The notes under the pieces: model-generated
Database searches by the model: none
Seen by the model: the letters and a program-made list of their open reading frames with translations, nothing else
Told to the model about the DNA's origin: nothing
Shown here: piece after piece, positions 49,633 through 58,774 of the stretch
How the letters are laid out: the number at the start of each line of letters is the position of its first letter
Position numbering within the stretch: the first letter of the stretch is position 1
Translations under genes and position numbers: made by a program
NCBI GenBank assembly: GCA_048267965.1
Contig: JBLWWK010000001.1
Span: 620,001 to 684,000, forward strand
Origin: GCA-2705995 sp048267965
GTDB lineage: Bacteria > Bacteroidota > Bacteroidia > Flavobacteriales_G > Salibacteraceae
Length of the DNA stretch: 64,000 bases
Direction of reading: 5' to 3'

Positions 49633-52119
49633 ATGAACGAAGCACAAACCAAACACGATTTAATAGAACCTGCTTTACGTAAGGCAGGTTGGGGCATTGT
49701 AGAAGGCAGTCGTATGCGTTTGGAGTTTCCTATTACCAAAGGTCGTCTGATTGGTCAAAATAGACGTGCTACACCTTTGTTTGCTGATTATGTGTTAGAG
49801 TACAAAAACAGACAAATAGGCATTGTAGAAGCCAAAAAACGAGACGACTACTACACACAAGGTTTAGGACAAGCCAAAGACTACGCAGAGCGTTTAAATA
49901 TTCGCTTTACGTATTGCACTAATGGCTTGCAGATTTACGGTGCAGATATGCAAGAAGGCACAGAAGGTGATGTATCTAAATATCCAACACCTGATGAGCT
50001 TTGGGAAATGTGTTATCCTGAGCCTGTCGAAGGAACCGACCAACACAGCCTAAGTGAATTAAAAGAAATACAAAATTGGAAAGAGCGTTTGTTTGCCATT
50101 CCGTTTGAAGACAGAGGAGGCACTTGGCAACCAAGATATTATCAGCAAAATGCTATTGCCAAAGTATTGGAAGCTGTAGCCGAGAAAAAGGATAGAATAC
50201 TACTCACATTGGCCACAGGAACAGGAAAGACAGCCATAGCCTTTCAAATTGCTTGGAAGTTATTTCATGCCAAATGGAATTTAAGACGTGATGGAAGCCG
50301 CGCTCCACGCATATTATTCTTAGCAGACCGAAATATACTAGCTGATCAGGCTTTTAATGCTTTCAATGCATTTGATGCCATAGATGAAAACATAAAAGTT
50401 CGTATTCGCCCTTCCGAGATAAGGAAGAAAGGTAGTGTGCCTAAAAATGGCAATGTCTTTTTTACCATTTTTCAAAGTTTCATGACCAATGTAAAAAACG
50501 AAACAGAAATTGAGAACCAAAGACATGCAGCTGAATCACAAGTGATATATAACGTAGAAAATTTCAATTTCGGGCAATATCCAACTGATTTCTTCGACTT
50601 TATAATCATAGACGAATGCCACAGAGGTGGAGCTAATGACGAAAGCTCTTGGCGAGCCATAATGGACTACTTCTCACCTGCTGTACAACTTGGTTTAACC
50701 GCCACACCAAAACGAGATGTAAACGGAGACACCTATGACTATTTTGGCGACCCAGTTTACAGCTACAAACTAAAAGATGGTATCAATGACGGTTTTTTAA
50801 CACCATTTAAGGTCAAGGAAATTGACACCACCATTGATGAATACACTTACACTTCGGATGATGAAGTGGAAGGCGAAATTGAAGAAGGAAGAGTATATAC
50901 AGAAGCCGATTTCAACAGAATAATTGAGATTAAAGCAAGAGAAGAATATCGAGTTAAACTCTTTATGGATTTGATAAATCAAAATCAGAAAACCTTGGTT
51001 TTTTGTGCTACTCAAATTCATGCAGCAGCAGTAAGAGATTTAATCAATCAATACCGAAATAATACTTGTGCTGAGCGCAGTCGAAGTACAAACTACTGCC
51101 ATAGAGTAACAGCAGATGATGGAAAAATTGGAGAGCAACATTTACGTGATTTTCAAGACAACGAAAAAAGTATTCCAACCATATTAACTACATCTCAAAA
51201 ATTGAGTACAGGAGTTGATGCACCTGAAATCAGAAACATTGTTTTAATGCGACCTGTGAACTCAATGGTTGAGTTTAAACAAATAGTTGGTAGAGGCACT
51301 CGCCTTTTTGATGGGAAAGACTATTTCACAATTTTTGATTTTGTAAATGCCCACAATCATTTTCAAGACCCTGAATGGGATGGAGAACCTTTAGAACCTG
51401 AACCACCAACAGGAGGTAGCACACCAAGACCTTGCAACATTTGTGGAGAGAGACCATGTGTATGTGAACAACCTGAACCAGAACCCTGTTCTGAATGTGA
51501 TAATATTCCTTGTGTTTGCGAAACACCGCCAAGGCAAATTATTAAAGTAAAATTGTCTGACAATAAAGTGCGTGAAATTGATTCAATGATTAAAACGTCT
51601 TTTTGGAGTCCTTCAGGAACACCTATTTCGTCACAAGAATTTATAGAACAACTATTTGATGATTTGCCAGAGTTCTTCAAAAGCGAAGATGAACTGCGCA
51701 AAATTTGGAGTCTGCCAAGCACAAGAAAAAAGCTTTTGACAGAACTAAGCGAAAAAGGATACACCAATTCACAATTAGAAGAATTGAGAAACTTAATACA
51801 CGGAGAAGACAGCGACCTTTTTGATGTATTGAGTTACGTATCTTATCACAAAGACCTTGTTCCAAGATTAGAACGAGCAACAAGAGCTAAAATTCAGTTG
51901 AACGATTACAATCAGAAACAACAAGAGTTCTTGAATTTTGTATTGGAGCAATACGTAAAAGAAGGAGTTAACGAATTGGACGATTCAAAACTTCCTGACT
52001 TATTGGAGTTGAAATACAAGGCAATTGCAGATGCAAAGAAAGAATTAGGAGATATAAGATCGATTCGAGAAACCTTTATTGGGTTTCAAGAACATTTGTA
52101 TCAAGAAAGAGCAATATAG
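49633..52119 (+). CDS. hsdR: Type I restriction-modification, motor/nuclease subunit HsdR
   Basis: The 828-residue EcoEI-type R subunit has an N-terminal PD-(D/E)xK nuclease: Asp52 (FADYVLEYK), Glu66-x-Lys68 (GIVEAKK). The SF2 translocase shows Walker A GTGKT (196-200) and DECH (327-330), then GLTATP. A Cys-rich segment at ~601-632 (CNICGERPCVC ... CSECDNIPCVC) forms two similar C-x2-C/C-x-C units, perhaps zinc-binding. REP-like insertions give PEPVEG (~129-134) and AERSRS (~480). The C-terminal EcoEI_R_C-like helical region follows. All catalytic residues are present. Confidence 0.95.
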   Translation: MNEAQTKHDLIEPALRKAGWGIVEGSRMRLEFPITKGRLIGQNRRATPLFADYVLEYKNRQIGIVEAKKRDDYYTQGLGQAKDYAERLNIRFTYCTNGLQIYGADMQEGTEGDVSKYPTPDELWEMCYPEPVEGTDQHSLSELKEIQNWKERLFAIPFEDRGGTWQPRYYQQNAIAKVLEAVAEKKDRILLTLATGTGKTAIAFQIAWKLFHAKWNLRRDGSRAPRILFLADRNILADQAFNAFNAFDAIDENIKVRIRPSEIRKKGSVPKNGNVFFTIFQSFMTNVKNETEIENQRHAAESQVIYNVENFNFGQYPTDFFDFIIIDECHRGGANDESSWRAIMDYFSPAVQLGLTATPKRDVNGDTYDYFGDPVYSYKLKDGINDGFLTPFKVKEIDTTIDEYTYTSDDEVEGEIEEGRVYTEADFNRIIEIKAREEYRVKLFMDLINQNQKTLVFCATQIHAAAVRDLINQYRNNTCAERSRSTNYCHRVTADDGKIGEQHLRDFQDNEKSIPTILTTSQKLSTGVDAPEIRNIVLMRPVNSMVEFKQIVGRGTRLFDGKDYFTIFDFVNAHNHFQDPEWDGEPLEPEPPTGGSTPRPCNICGERPCVCEQPEPEPCSECDNIPCVCETPPRQIIKVKLSDNKVREIDSMIKTSFWSPSGTPISSQEFIEQLFDDLPEFFKSEDELRKIWSLPSTRKKLLTELSEKGYTNSQLEELRNLIHGEDSDLFDVLSYVSYHKDLVPRLERATRAKIQLNDYNQKQQEFLNFVLEQYVKEGVNELDDSKLPDLLELKYKAIADAKKELGDIRSIRETFIGFQEHLYQERAI
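50017..50033 (+). repeat. REP-like palindrome in hsdR, nuclease-helicase linker
   Basis: CCTGAGCCTGTCGAAGG, read as PEPVEG in frame. Confidence 0.85.
51070..51088 (+). repeat. REP-like palindrome in hsdR, helicase domain 2
   Basis: GCTGAGCGCAGTCGAAGTA, read as AERSRST in frame. Confidence 0.8.
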
Positions 52120-52465
52120 AGTAAATTCATACCCACTATGCCAATACACAAGGCTACTGCACATTGGTATTTACTCATCGGCATTATGATTTGAAAAAGG
52201 GTTTGTGAACCTACGTTTTGTGCATGTGAATGTCTCCAAAAAAATCAACCTCAAAAAAAGAGGTCTGATTTTTTTAAGCTGATTATTTCTTGATGTAGAA
52301 AAGCAACTCGGTGAACGTTGCTTTCAAAGCAAGTGATACAACGGGTTCCTACCGTTATGTGTATTCTAGAAAGGGTTATTCTGCTCTTCTGTTTAATAGT
52401 CTCTTTCATCTCCCTCTTTTCTAAAATACCTACAATGGGGTATTGCTCACCAAGGGTTCGTCTAA
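52120..52465. other. Intergenic stretch after hsdR
   Basis: About 350 bp without a gene. It holds a GGTTCCTACCGTT motif (52344-52356), the first copy after the type I operon. An A/T-rich imperfect hairpin AAAAAAATCAACC...TC...AAAAAAGAGG near 52238-52275 is weak. No attachment-site repeat or integrase remnant is seen. Confidence 0.5.
52344..52356. repeat. GGTTCCTACCGTT motif copy downstream of island 2
   Basis: Full 10-mer at 52344-52353; the same 13-mer, GGTTCCTACCGTT, occurs at 1743-1755 next to island 1. Confidence 0.75.
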
Positions 52466-52473
52466 TACATTTG
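52443..52473 (+). promoter_or_regulatory. Bacteroidota-type promoter of the iron-type operon
   Basis: TTG (52443-52445) and TACATTTG (52466-52473) are separated by 20 bp, matching the TTG-N19-21-TAnnTTTG consensus. Transcription would start near 52480, about 34 bp before the DUF4856 gene. Confidence 0.65.
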
Positions 52474-52513
52474 CGGCACTTTATTTAGACTTAATACAAA
52501 TAAACAAGCATTG

Positions 52514-53641
52514 ATGAATACTTGGAAAAAAGCCGCAATCCTATCTTTAAGCACTCTCGCTTTCTTTACATCGTGTAAAGATGATGACGATGATAATAAC
52601 AAGTCAACCGGAATCACAATTCCTACAGAATACGTAAGCGCAGACTTCAGCACCAATGCTTCTGCTGAGCTGAACATGGTAGCCTCTTTGAATTCACTTA
52701 CATCAGCTATGAAAGTAGCAGACGGTGGAAATACAGTAGTGATCGAAGATTTAAAAGCTTCTTGGGAAAATACAGCACTTAAAGACGAAACTTCTTTTAA
52801 CTACATTCAAATAGTTAATGAGCAATTGCCAACACTTGTAACTGCTAGTGGTTCTGGTACGTTCGATTGGAATACGGCTCCTAGTAACACAGGTGGTCAT
52901 TTCGAAGGAAGAGTTTTTGGTCCTGAAGGTTTAGAATGTGTACAAATGGTAGAAAAAGGCCTTTTTGGTGCTGCATTGTACAACCAAGCGCGCGATATTG
53001 TTAACACATTAGGTAACGATATTACTGCAGAAGATATTGATCGTTTAGTTGCTTTATTTGGTGCAACTCCAGCTTTTTCTAATTCAGATAACGTTGCAGA
53101 AAATGCCGATAAATTAGCCGCAAAATATGCCGCTCGTAGAACGCCTGCTTCAGGTGGTTTGTACTTAGATATGAAACAAAATTTTATTCGTGCTAAGGCG
53201 TATGCAGCTGCTGGTGCTAGCTACAATTCTCAAAAAGCAATGGCTTTAGAGAACTTGTTGCAAGACTGGGAAAAATCAATTGCTGCCACTACTATCAACT
53301 ATTTATATTCAACCATCGATAAGCTTTCACAAACAAATCCAGACGATGCGGCTATCGAAGATGGTATGCACGCGTTTTCAGAATCAACTGGATTCTTAGC
53401 AGGTGTAGTTTCTATCAATAGTTCAGATAGAATTATTTCTGATCAAGACGGAGATAACATTTTAAGTCTAATGAAAGCGCCTATGGACGATGTTGCAACG
53501 GCTTATTTATTTGTAACCGATGCGGCAAACGAATTAGGTGACTTAACTACCGCTATTAACGAACTACAAACAGTTTATGGTTTTTCTAACGAAGAAATGG
53601 AAGGTTTCAAGAAAAACTGGGTAAAAGAAGAAGGTAGATAA
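52514..53641 (+). CDS. DUF4856 lipoprotein
   Basis: About 375 residues from ATG 52514. The lipobox is LSTLAFFTSC, followed by an Asp-rich linker (KDDDDDNN). The body (~35-370) is helical with FDWNTAPSNTGGHFEGRVFGPEGLECVQMVEKGLFGAALYNQ, as in DUF4856. These proteins lie beside imelysin and TonB-receptor genes in Bacteroidota and are thought to serve iron or haem uptake; direct function is unknown. It is first gene of a four-gene operon, 7 bp before the imelysin gene. Confidence 0.9.
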   Translation: MNTWKKAAILSLSTLAFFTSCKDDDDDNNKSTGITIPTEYVSADFSTNASAELNMVASLNSLTSAMKVADGGNTVVIEDLKASWENTALKDETSFNYIQIVNEQLPTLVTASGSGTFDWNTAPSNTGGHFEGRVFGPEGLECVQMVEKGLFGAALYNQARDIVNTLGNDITAEDIDRLVALFGATPAFSNSDNVAENADKLAAKYAARRTPASGGLYLDMKQNFIRAKAYAAAGASYNSQKAMALENLLQDWEKSIAATTINYLYSTIDKLSQTNPDDAAIEDGMHAFSESTGFLAGVVSINSSDRIISDQDGDNILSLMKAPMDDVATAYLFVTDAANELGDLTTAINELQTVYGFSNEEMEGFKKNWVKEEGR

Positions 53642-53648
53642 TTACTTC

Positions 53649-54746
53649 ATGAAGAAATATAGCATAAGCATGTCAATAGCACTGTTCCTTTTTGGGGCAG
53701 TGCTTTTGTGCGTTAGTTGCGAAGACGATAAAGACGATAACAAGCCGTCTGCATCTTTCGATAGAACGGAGCTTTTAGCACATTACGATCAGCAGATTCT
53801 TTATCCTGCTCTTACAGAGTTAAAAACTTCTGCTGAAACCTTGAAGAGTAGCGTTTATGCGTTAAGTGTAAATCGCACACCAGAAAACCTAGAAACGGCT
53901 CAAAACGCTTGGATGGCGGCTGCCAATGGTTACGCGGGTTGTTTTAGCATCAATTTTGGTCCGGGTGAAACGTTGTTTGGCTCTTTTGCTGAAAACGTAG
54001 GAACCTTCCCCGTTAGCGAACAAAAAATCAGTTCCTATATAACCAATGCCGATACAACGCACGCCAATTTCGATCGAGATACACGAGGCATTTACGGTTT
54101 AGAATACCTTTTATTTCAATCGGGAGCTTTTTCTGATTTTTCTGATGCTGACTATGCGGCTTATGCCAGAAGTACTTCTGCTCATTTGTTAGAAGAAGTA
54201 ACCAAAATGGTTTCGGGCTGGGAAGGTTACAGAACGGGTTTTTCACAAGACAACGGAACGGGCTCTTCGAGTAGCATTACCGAAATGTACAACGAGTGGC
54301 TAAAAGGTTTCGAATTGGTGAAGAACTTTATGGTTGGGGTTCCGGCCGGCTTGAGAATTGGTCAAAACGCAGCAGCTCCAGAACAAGTAGCTGGTTTTTA
54401 CAGTAAACAAAGCAAAGCGTTGTTACGTCAGCATCTATTGCACATCGAAGCCATGTATTTTGGAGCCGAATTACCGCAAGGCGAAAACGCTGTTGGCTTT
54501 GACGATTATTTGTTAACTACTGTTGGCGGTAGTGCGGTACTCGAAGAAACTAAAACTCAATGGAGTGCTATTTGGAGTGCTTTTAATGCATTGCCAGATG
54601 CCCCGTTAGACGAGTTGGTGGTTTCTCACCCAAACGAAATAGACGCTCTTTACACAGAATTATCGAAGCATACGCGCTTTTTCAAAAGTGAGCTAGCTTC
54701 TCGTTTAGGCTTAACCATTACCTACGATAGTGGAGATGGTGATTAA
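53649..54746 (+). CDS. Imelysin-family (peptidase M75 / IrpA-like) lipoprotein
   Basis: The 365-residue protein has the lipobox LFGAVLLCVSC and two imelysin helical repeats. The family GxHxxE motif appears as GIYGLE (RGIYGLEYLLFQSG), so the His is replaced by Tyr while Glu is kept. The C-terminal half has QHLLHIEAMYFGAELPQG and SRLGLTITYDSGDGD. Imelysins bind iron or haem-related ligands at the cell surface. It overlaps the HTTM gene by 1 bp. Confidence 0.88.
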   Translation: MKKYSISMSIALFLFGAVLLCVSCEDDKDDNKPSASFDRTELLAHYDQQILYPALTELKTSAETLKSSVYALSVNRTPENLETAQNAWMAAANGYAGCFSINFGPGETLFGSFAENVGTFPVSEQKISSYITNADTTHANFDRDTRGIYGLEYLLFQSGAFSDFSDADYAAYARSTSAHLLEEVTKMVSGWEGYRTGFSQDNGTGSSSSITEMYNEWLKGFELVKNFMVGVPAGLRIGQNAAAPEQVAGFYSKQSKALLRQHLLHIEAMYFGAELPQGENAVGFDDYLLTTVGGSAVLEETKTQWSAIWSAFNALPDAPLDELVVSHPNEIDALYTELSKHTRFFKSELASRLGLTITYDSGDGD

Positions 54747-56104
54747 TGAAATTAACGGGTCAACATATTTTATTCTGGGCCAATAAACCCACTTCAGCAG
54801 CACCCGCGGCCATGTTCCGGGTGCTTTTTGGTTTATTAATGGCTTTTAATACCGTCCGTTTTTGGTATTTCGGTTGGATAGAAGATCATTTTATCAACCC
54901 TACTTTTCACTTCACTTATTTTGGTTTCGATTGGGTGCATCCTCTTCCGGCTTTTTGGATGTATACCTTACACGTTGTGGCTTTTATGGCTGCTCTTTTG
55001 ATTATGGTAGGATGGCTCTACCGCTGGGCTACCATCGTTTTTTTCGTGCTGTTTACCTACTTCGAACTGATCGATCTTACTTACTACTTAAACCATTATT
55101 ATTTCATTAGTTTAATGAGCGGCATCATCGTTTTTTTGCCGTTAAACCGTTACTTCTCGCTCGATGTTCGTTTTAATCGAGTATCAGAATTAAAAGAATT
55201 TCCCCAATGGCCCTTGCGACTTATCCAATTTCAAATTGCCGTTGTTTACGTGTATGCAGGACTAGCAAAACTCAATTACGATTGGTTATTTCAAGCATTG
55301 CCACTTCGCATGTGGTTGCCCGCCAACTCAGATATGCCTCTTTTAGGGCCGTTGTTTAATTACCCAGAAACCAGTTTTGTATTTAGCTGGGCAGGCATGC
55401 TTTATGATACGTTTATCGTTTTCTTTTTAATGTGGCGCAAAACGCGTTTGCCAGCCTATTTTGCAGTCGTTTTCTTTCACGGGGTAACGGCTTGGTTGTT
55501 TCAGATTGGTGTTTTTCCACTTGTGATGAGCATCTTGGTATTGGTGTTTTTCTCTTCTAGTTTTCACGAGAAAATGATTGAAAGAATGAGAAAATGGGTT
55601 CCTACCTTTAAAGGAATTCAGCGTAAAATGGCAGCGCCACCCGTTCAATTAAAATTTACGGGTTTAGTAGTAGTAATCGCCTTTGTAGCATTTCAGTTAT
55701 TGTTTCCTTGGCGGTTTGTCTTGTATCCCGGCAATATGTTTTGGACCGAAGAAGCTTACCGCTTTGGCTGGCGGGTAATGTTGGTAGAAAAGGCAGGAAC
55801 CGCTCAGTTTTTTGTGAAAAATAATGCCACGGGTAAAGAAGGAGAAGTGTATAATCGCGAGTTTTTAAATGCTCACCAAGAAAAGCAAATGAGTTTTCAG
55901 CCCGATATGATTTTGCAGTTTGCTCATTATTTGAAAGATTTTTACCAAAATAAAGGCGTAAAAAGTGTTTCTGTGCGGTGCGAAGCGTGGGTAACGCTGA
56001 ATGGCCGACCTAGTCAGCTGTTGTTCGATCCGCAACTTGATTTAACAAAAATCGAAGATTCTTGGGCTCCCAAAACATGGTTAAATCCGTTGATAGAAGA
56101 ATGA
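54746..56104 (+). CDS. HTTM-domain membrane protein (vitamin-K-dependent carboxylase-like)
   Basis: The 452-residue protein has a horizontally transferred transmembrane (HTTM) domain of about seven to eight helices (~15-290: AAMFRVLFGLLMAFNTVRFWYFGWIEDHFINPTFHFTYFGFDW, AGLAKLNYDWLFQALPLRMWLP) and a soluble C-terminal part (EEAYRFGWRVMLVEKAGTAQFFVKN...). This matches bacterial gamma-carboxylase homologues (VKGC/HTTM). Substrate and activity in bacteria are unknown. It lies between imelysin and TonB receptor genes, with 4-bp ATGA overlap to the latter. Confidence 0.9.
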   Translation: MKLTGQHILFWANKPTSAAPAAMFRVLFGLLMAFNTVRFWYFGWIEDHFINPTFHFTYFGFDWVHPLPAFWMYTLHVVAFMAALLIMVGWLYRWATIVFFVLFTYFELIDLTYYLNHYYFISLMSGIIVFLPLNRYFSLDVRFNRVSELKEFPQWPLRLIQFQIAVVYVYAGLAKLNYDWLFQALPLRMWLPANSDMPLLGPLFNYPETSFVFSWAGMLYDTFIVFFLMWRKTRLPAYFAVVFFHGVTAWLFQIGVFPLVMSILVLVFFSSSFHEKMIERMRKWVPTFKGIQRKMAAPPVQLKFTGLVVVIAFVAFQLLFPWRFVLYPGNMFWTEEAYRFGWRVMLVEKAGTAQFFVKNNATGKEGEVYNREFLNAHQEKQMSFQPDMILQFAHYLKDFYQNKGVKSVSVRCEAWVTLNGRPSQLLFDPQLDLTKIEDSWAPKTWLNPLIEE

Positions 56105-58542
56105 GAAATTGGTGGTTAATACTATTTATGTGCGTGGCACAACTGGCCGTTGGGCAGGTTGAGTTAAGCGGTGTGGTGCGCTCAGAGGGGAAACCCGTTG
56201 GCGATGTGTTGGTGTTGTTGCATCCTGGATCGTTACAAGCGTTTACCACGCCAACGGGCAAATTCACTTTTAAAAATGTAAAACCCGGTAATTATACGGT
56301 TCAAGCACATTCGGTAGGAACCAAAATCGAAACCAAAGAAATTACCATTGCCCAAAATGCCGTTTCTATTGATTTTGAATTAAAACCACTAGAGGTAGAT
56401 TTAGAAGGAGTTACCGTTGTTGGTCATCGTGAGTCTACCGGTTTAGGAATGGCGCGTTTATCTTCTGTAGATGGTGTGGCCATTTATGCCGCTAAGAAAA
56501 ACGAGGTAATTATTCCGAAAGATTTAGCTGGCAACAAAGCCGTAAATAACGCTCGTCAGGTATATGCAAAAGTTCCCGGTCTCAACATTTGGGAAAGCGA
56601 TCAAGCAGGTGTTCAGTTAGGAATTGGCGCTAGAGGTTTAAGCCCAGATAGAACTTCGAATTTTAATACACGCCAGCAAGGTTACGATATTGCCGCAGAC
56701 GCCTTAGGATATCCTGAGAGTTACTACACACCGCCCGTAGAAGCATTGCAGCGAATCGAGTTGGTAAGAGGCGCAGCGAGTTTACAATACGGAACGCAAT
56801 TTGGCGGCATGCTCAACTTTGTGTTAAAAGCACCACCGAGAAAAGGTGGTTGGGAATACATTGGCAGAGCAACTGCTGGTAGTTATGGCTTGTTCAGTAC
56901 TTTTCACGGAGCCTACGCTAGGCAAGGCACAACGGGAGTTTCCGCTTTTTATCAATTCAAGCATAGCGATGGTTGGCGACCCAACTCTGAGGTGAATCAA
57001 CACACTGTTTTTGTGGGGTTAGATCACCAACTTAACGATAAGTGGAAAGTGAAAGGCGAGTTTACTCACATGCAATACTTGGCGCATCAACCGGGTGGGT
57101 TAACAGATGCAGAATTCGATTTGGATCCTACCATTAGCAAAAGAGCGAGAAACTGGTTTCAGGTAAAATGGAATGTGATGGCGGTGCACTTCGAAGGTAG
57201 ATTATCGGATAGAACCCGCATCGATATTCGAAATTTTGGTTTAATTGCTTCTCGTGAAGCGCTGGGGAATTTGAGTAGAATTAATCGTCAAGATGCCGGT
57301 GGGAACCGAACCTACATCAATGGGCAATACCAAAACGTAGGCAACGAAACGCGCTTGCTACATAATTATTCATTGTTTAATCAGTCGGCTAACTCGTTGG
57401 TGGGTATTCGTGTGTATCGAGGGAACTCAAGTGCCGAGCAAGGCGATGCTGATGATTCGAACGCAGCTCGTTTTGAGTTTTTAAATCCAGATAACCTAGA
57501 AGTCTCAGATTATACTTTTCCGAGTTGGAATATGGCCGTTTTTACTGAGCATGTTTTTAGACCAACCAACCGTTTAAGCATTACACCTGGTCTTCGATAC
57601 GAGTACATTCAAACCGATGCCGAAGGTTGGTACAAGCAAATCACCAAGAATTTTGCGGGAGAAGTCATTGCCGAACAGCGCTTTAACGAATCGAGAACGC
57701 TAGACCGTAATTTTGTGTTGATGGGCATTGGAGCCAGCTACCGATTGGGAGAAGGAGCCGAAGCGTATGCCAATATTTCTCAAAATTACCGAGCCATTAC
57801 CTTTAGCGACATCCGTATCGATAACCCCAACATGGTGGTAGACGAAAACATAAGTGACGAGTTTGGATACAATGCCGATTTAGGAATTCGCGGTAGCATC
57901 GATAAAATATTTCACTACGATATTGGTTTCTATTATTTGGCTTACAACAATCGAATAGGGTTTGTAACCGGAGTAGATTCTGTCACCTTCTTAGAGCAGC
58001 GAATTAGAACCAACGTGGGTGATTCTAGATCGCTGGGTGTGGAGGCATTTGCCGAATTAGACTTCTATAAATTGTTGGTAAATAAAGAGTCAAAAACAGC
58101 GATTTCGTTGTTTGTAAACGCAGGTTTATTGCATGCCACCTATACACAATCAGAAGATGCATTAATCGAAGGCAACAATGTAGAATTGGTGCCGCCAGTA
58201 AATATTAAAACCGGACTTCAGTTTAAGCACAAAGGGTGGAAGGGAAGCGTACAACTTACTCATGTTGCTGCTCAATTTACCGATGCATACAACACCGTAG
58301 AACCTACATCTACAGCTATTTCAGGCGAAATTCCAGCGTATACCATTGCCGATGTTTCTTTAGGATATAAACGAAAATGGTGGAGCCTCGAAGGGGGCGT
58401 AAACAACCTTCTCGACCAAACTTATTTTACCCGCAGAGCAACGGGCTATCCGGGTCCGGGCATTATCCCGGCCGATCCCAGAATGGTCTACTTAACTTTT
58501 GGGGTAGAACTCAACGGAAAGTTCAAAAAAGATAGAAAGTAG
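56101..58542 (+). CDS. TonB-dependent outer-membrane receptor (FecA-like)
   Basis: About 813 residues from ATG 56101 (ATGA overlap; the earlier start at 56062 lies inside the HTTM gene). The signal peptide is MRNWWLILFMCVAQLAVGQ. An N-terminal carboxypeptidase-regulatory-like domain follows (~20-95: LSGVVRSEGKPVGDVLVLLHPGSLQAFTTPTGKFTFKNVKPGNYTV), then the plug (NARQVYAKVPGLNIWESDQAGVQLGIGARGLSPDRTSNFNTRQQGYDIAADALGYP, RIELVRGAASLQYGTQFGGMLNFV) and a 22-strand barrel. It probably imports ferric chelates, given the operon partners. Confidence 0.94.
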   Translation: MRNWWLILFMCVAQLAVGQVELSGVVRSEGKPVGDVLVLLHPGSLQAFTTPTGKFTFKNVKPGNYTVQAHSVGTKIETKEITIAQNAVSIDFELKPLEVDLEGVTVVGHRESTGLGMARLSSVDGVAIYAAKKNEVIIPKDLAGNKAVNNARQVYAKVPGLNIWESDQAGVQLGIGARGLSPDRTSNFNTRQQGYDIAADALGYPESYYTPPVEALQRIELVRGAASLQYGTQFGGMLNFVLKAPPRKGGWEYIGRATAGSYGLFSTFHGAYARQGTTGVSAFYQFKHSDGWRPNSEVNQHTVFVGLDHQLNDKWKVKGEFTHMQYLAHQPGGLTDAEFDLDPTISKRARNWFQVKWNVMAVHFEGRLSDRTRIDIRNFGLIASREALGNLSRINRQDAGGNRTYINGQYQNVGNETRLLHNYSLFNQSANSLVGIRVYRGNSSAEQGDADDSNAARFEFLNPDNLEVSDYTFPSWNMAVFTEHVFRPTNRLSITPGLRYEYIQTDAEGWYKQITKNFAGEVIAEQRFNESRTLDRNFVLMGIGASYRLGEGAEAYANISQNYRAITFSDIRIDNPNMVVDENISDEFGYNADLGIRGSIDKIFHYDIGFYYLAYNNRIGFVTGVDSVTFLEQRIRTNVGDSRSLGVEAFAELDFYKLLVNKESKTAISLFVNAGLLHATYTQSEDALIEGNNVELVPPVNIKTGLQFKHKGWKGSVQLTHVAAQFTDAYNTVEPTSTAISGEIPAYTIADVSLGYKRKWWSLEGGVNNLLDQTYFTRRATGYPGPGIIPADPRMVYLTFGVELNGKFKKDRK

Positions 58543-58579
58543 ACGTTGAGGTTTAACTCGTCTGTTTTTTTTCACAACA

Positions 58580-58596
58580 GTAGGAACCGATTTTCG
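58580..58596. repeat. GTAGGAACCGATTTTCG motif copy
   Basis: The 17-mer is identical to 25544-25560. Preceded by A instead of G. It lies in the gap after the receptor gene. Confidence 0.75.
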
Positions 58597-58730
58597 CTAA
58601 AGGATGAGATTAGATGAATTTCATGTTTTTCAACCATAAAACAATCGAATTTTCATCTTCAACACAGAATCTAACTCAGAAATCCCAAAAATCTTTGTGA
58701 AGCTTTTAAATCAAGAAAATAGAATGGAAC

Positions 58731-58762
58731 AAAAAAGCCGCTCTGAAAAGAGCGGCTTTTTT
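58731..58762. terminator. Strong bidirectional terminator between receptor and efflux operons
   Basis: AAAAAAGCCGCTCT (58731-58744), loop GAAA, AGAGCGGCTTTTTT (58749-58762). A 14-bp stem with A- and T-runs serves both converging operons. Confidence 0.95.
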
Positions 58763-58774
58763 GATTTTAGCTTA

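Noticed and set aside
56062..56100. Earlier start of the TonB-dependent receptor
   Set aside because: It lies within the HTTM gene and precedes a standard signal peptide; the ATGA overlap start at 56101 fits better.
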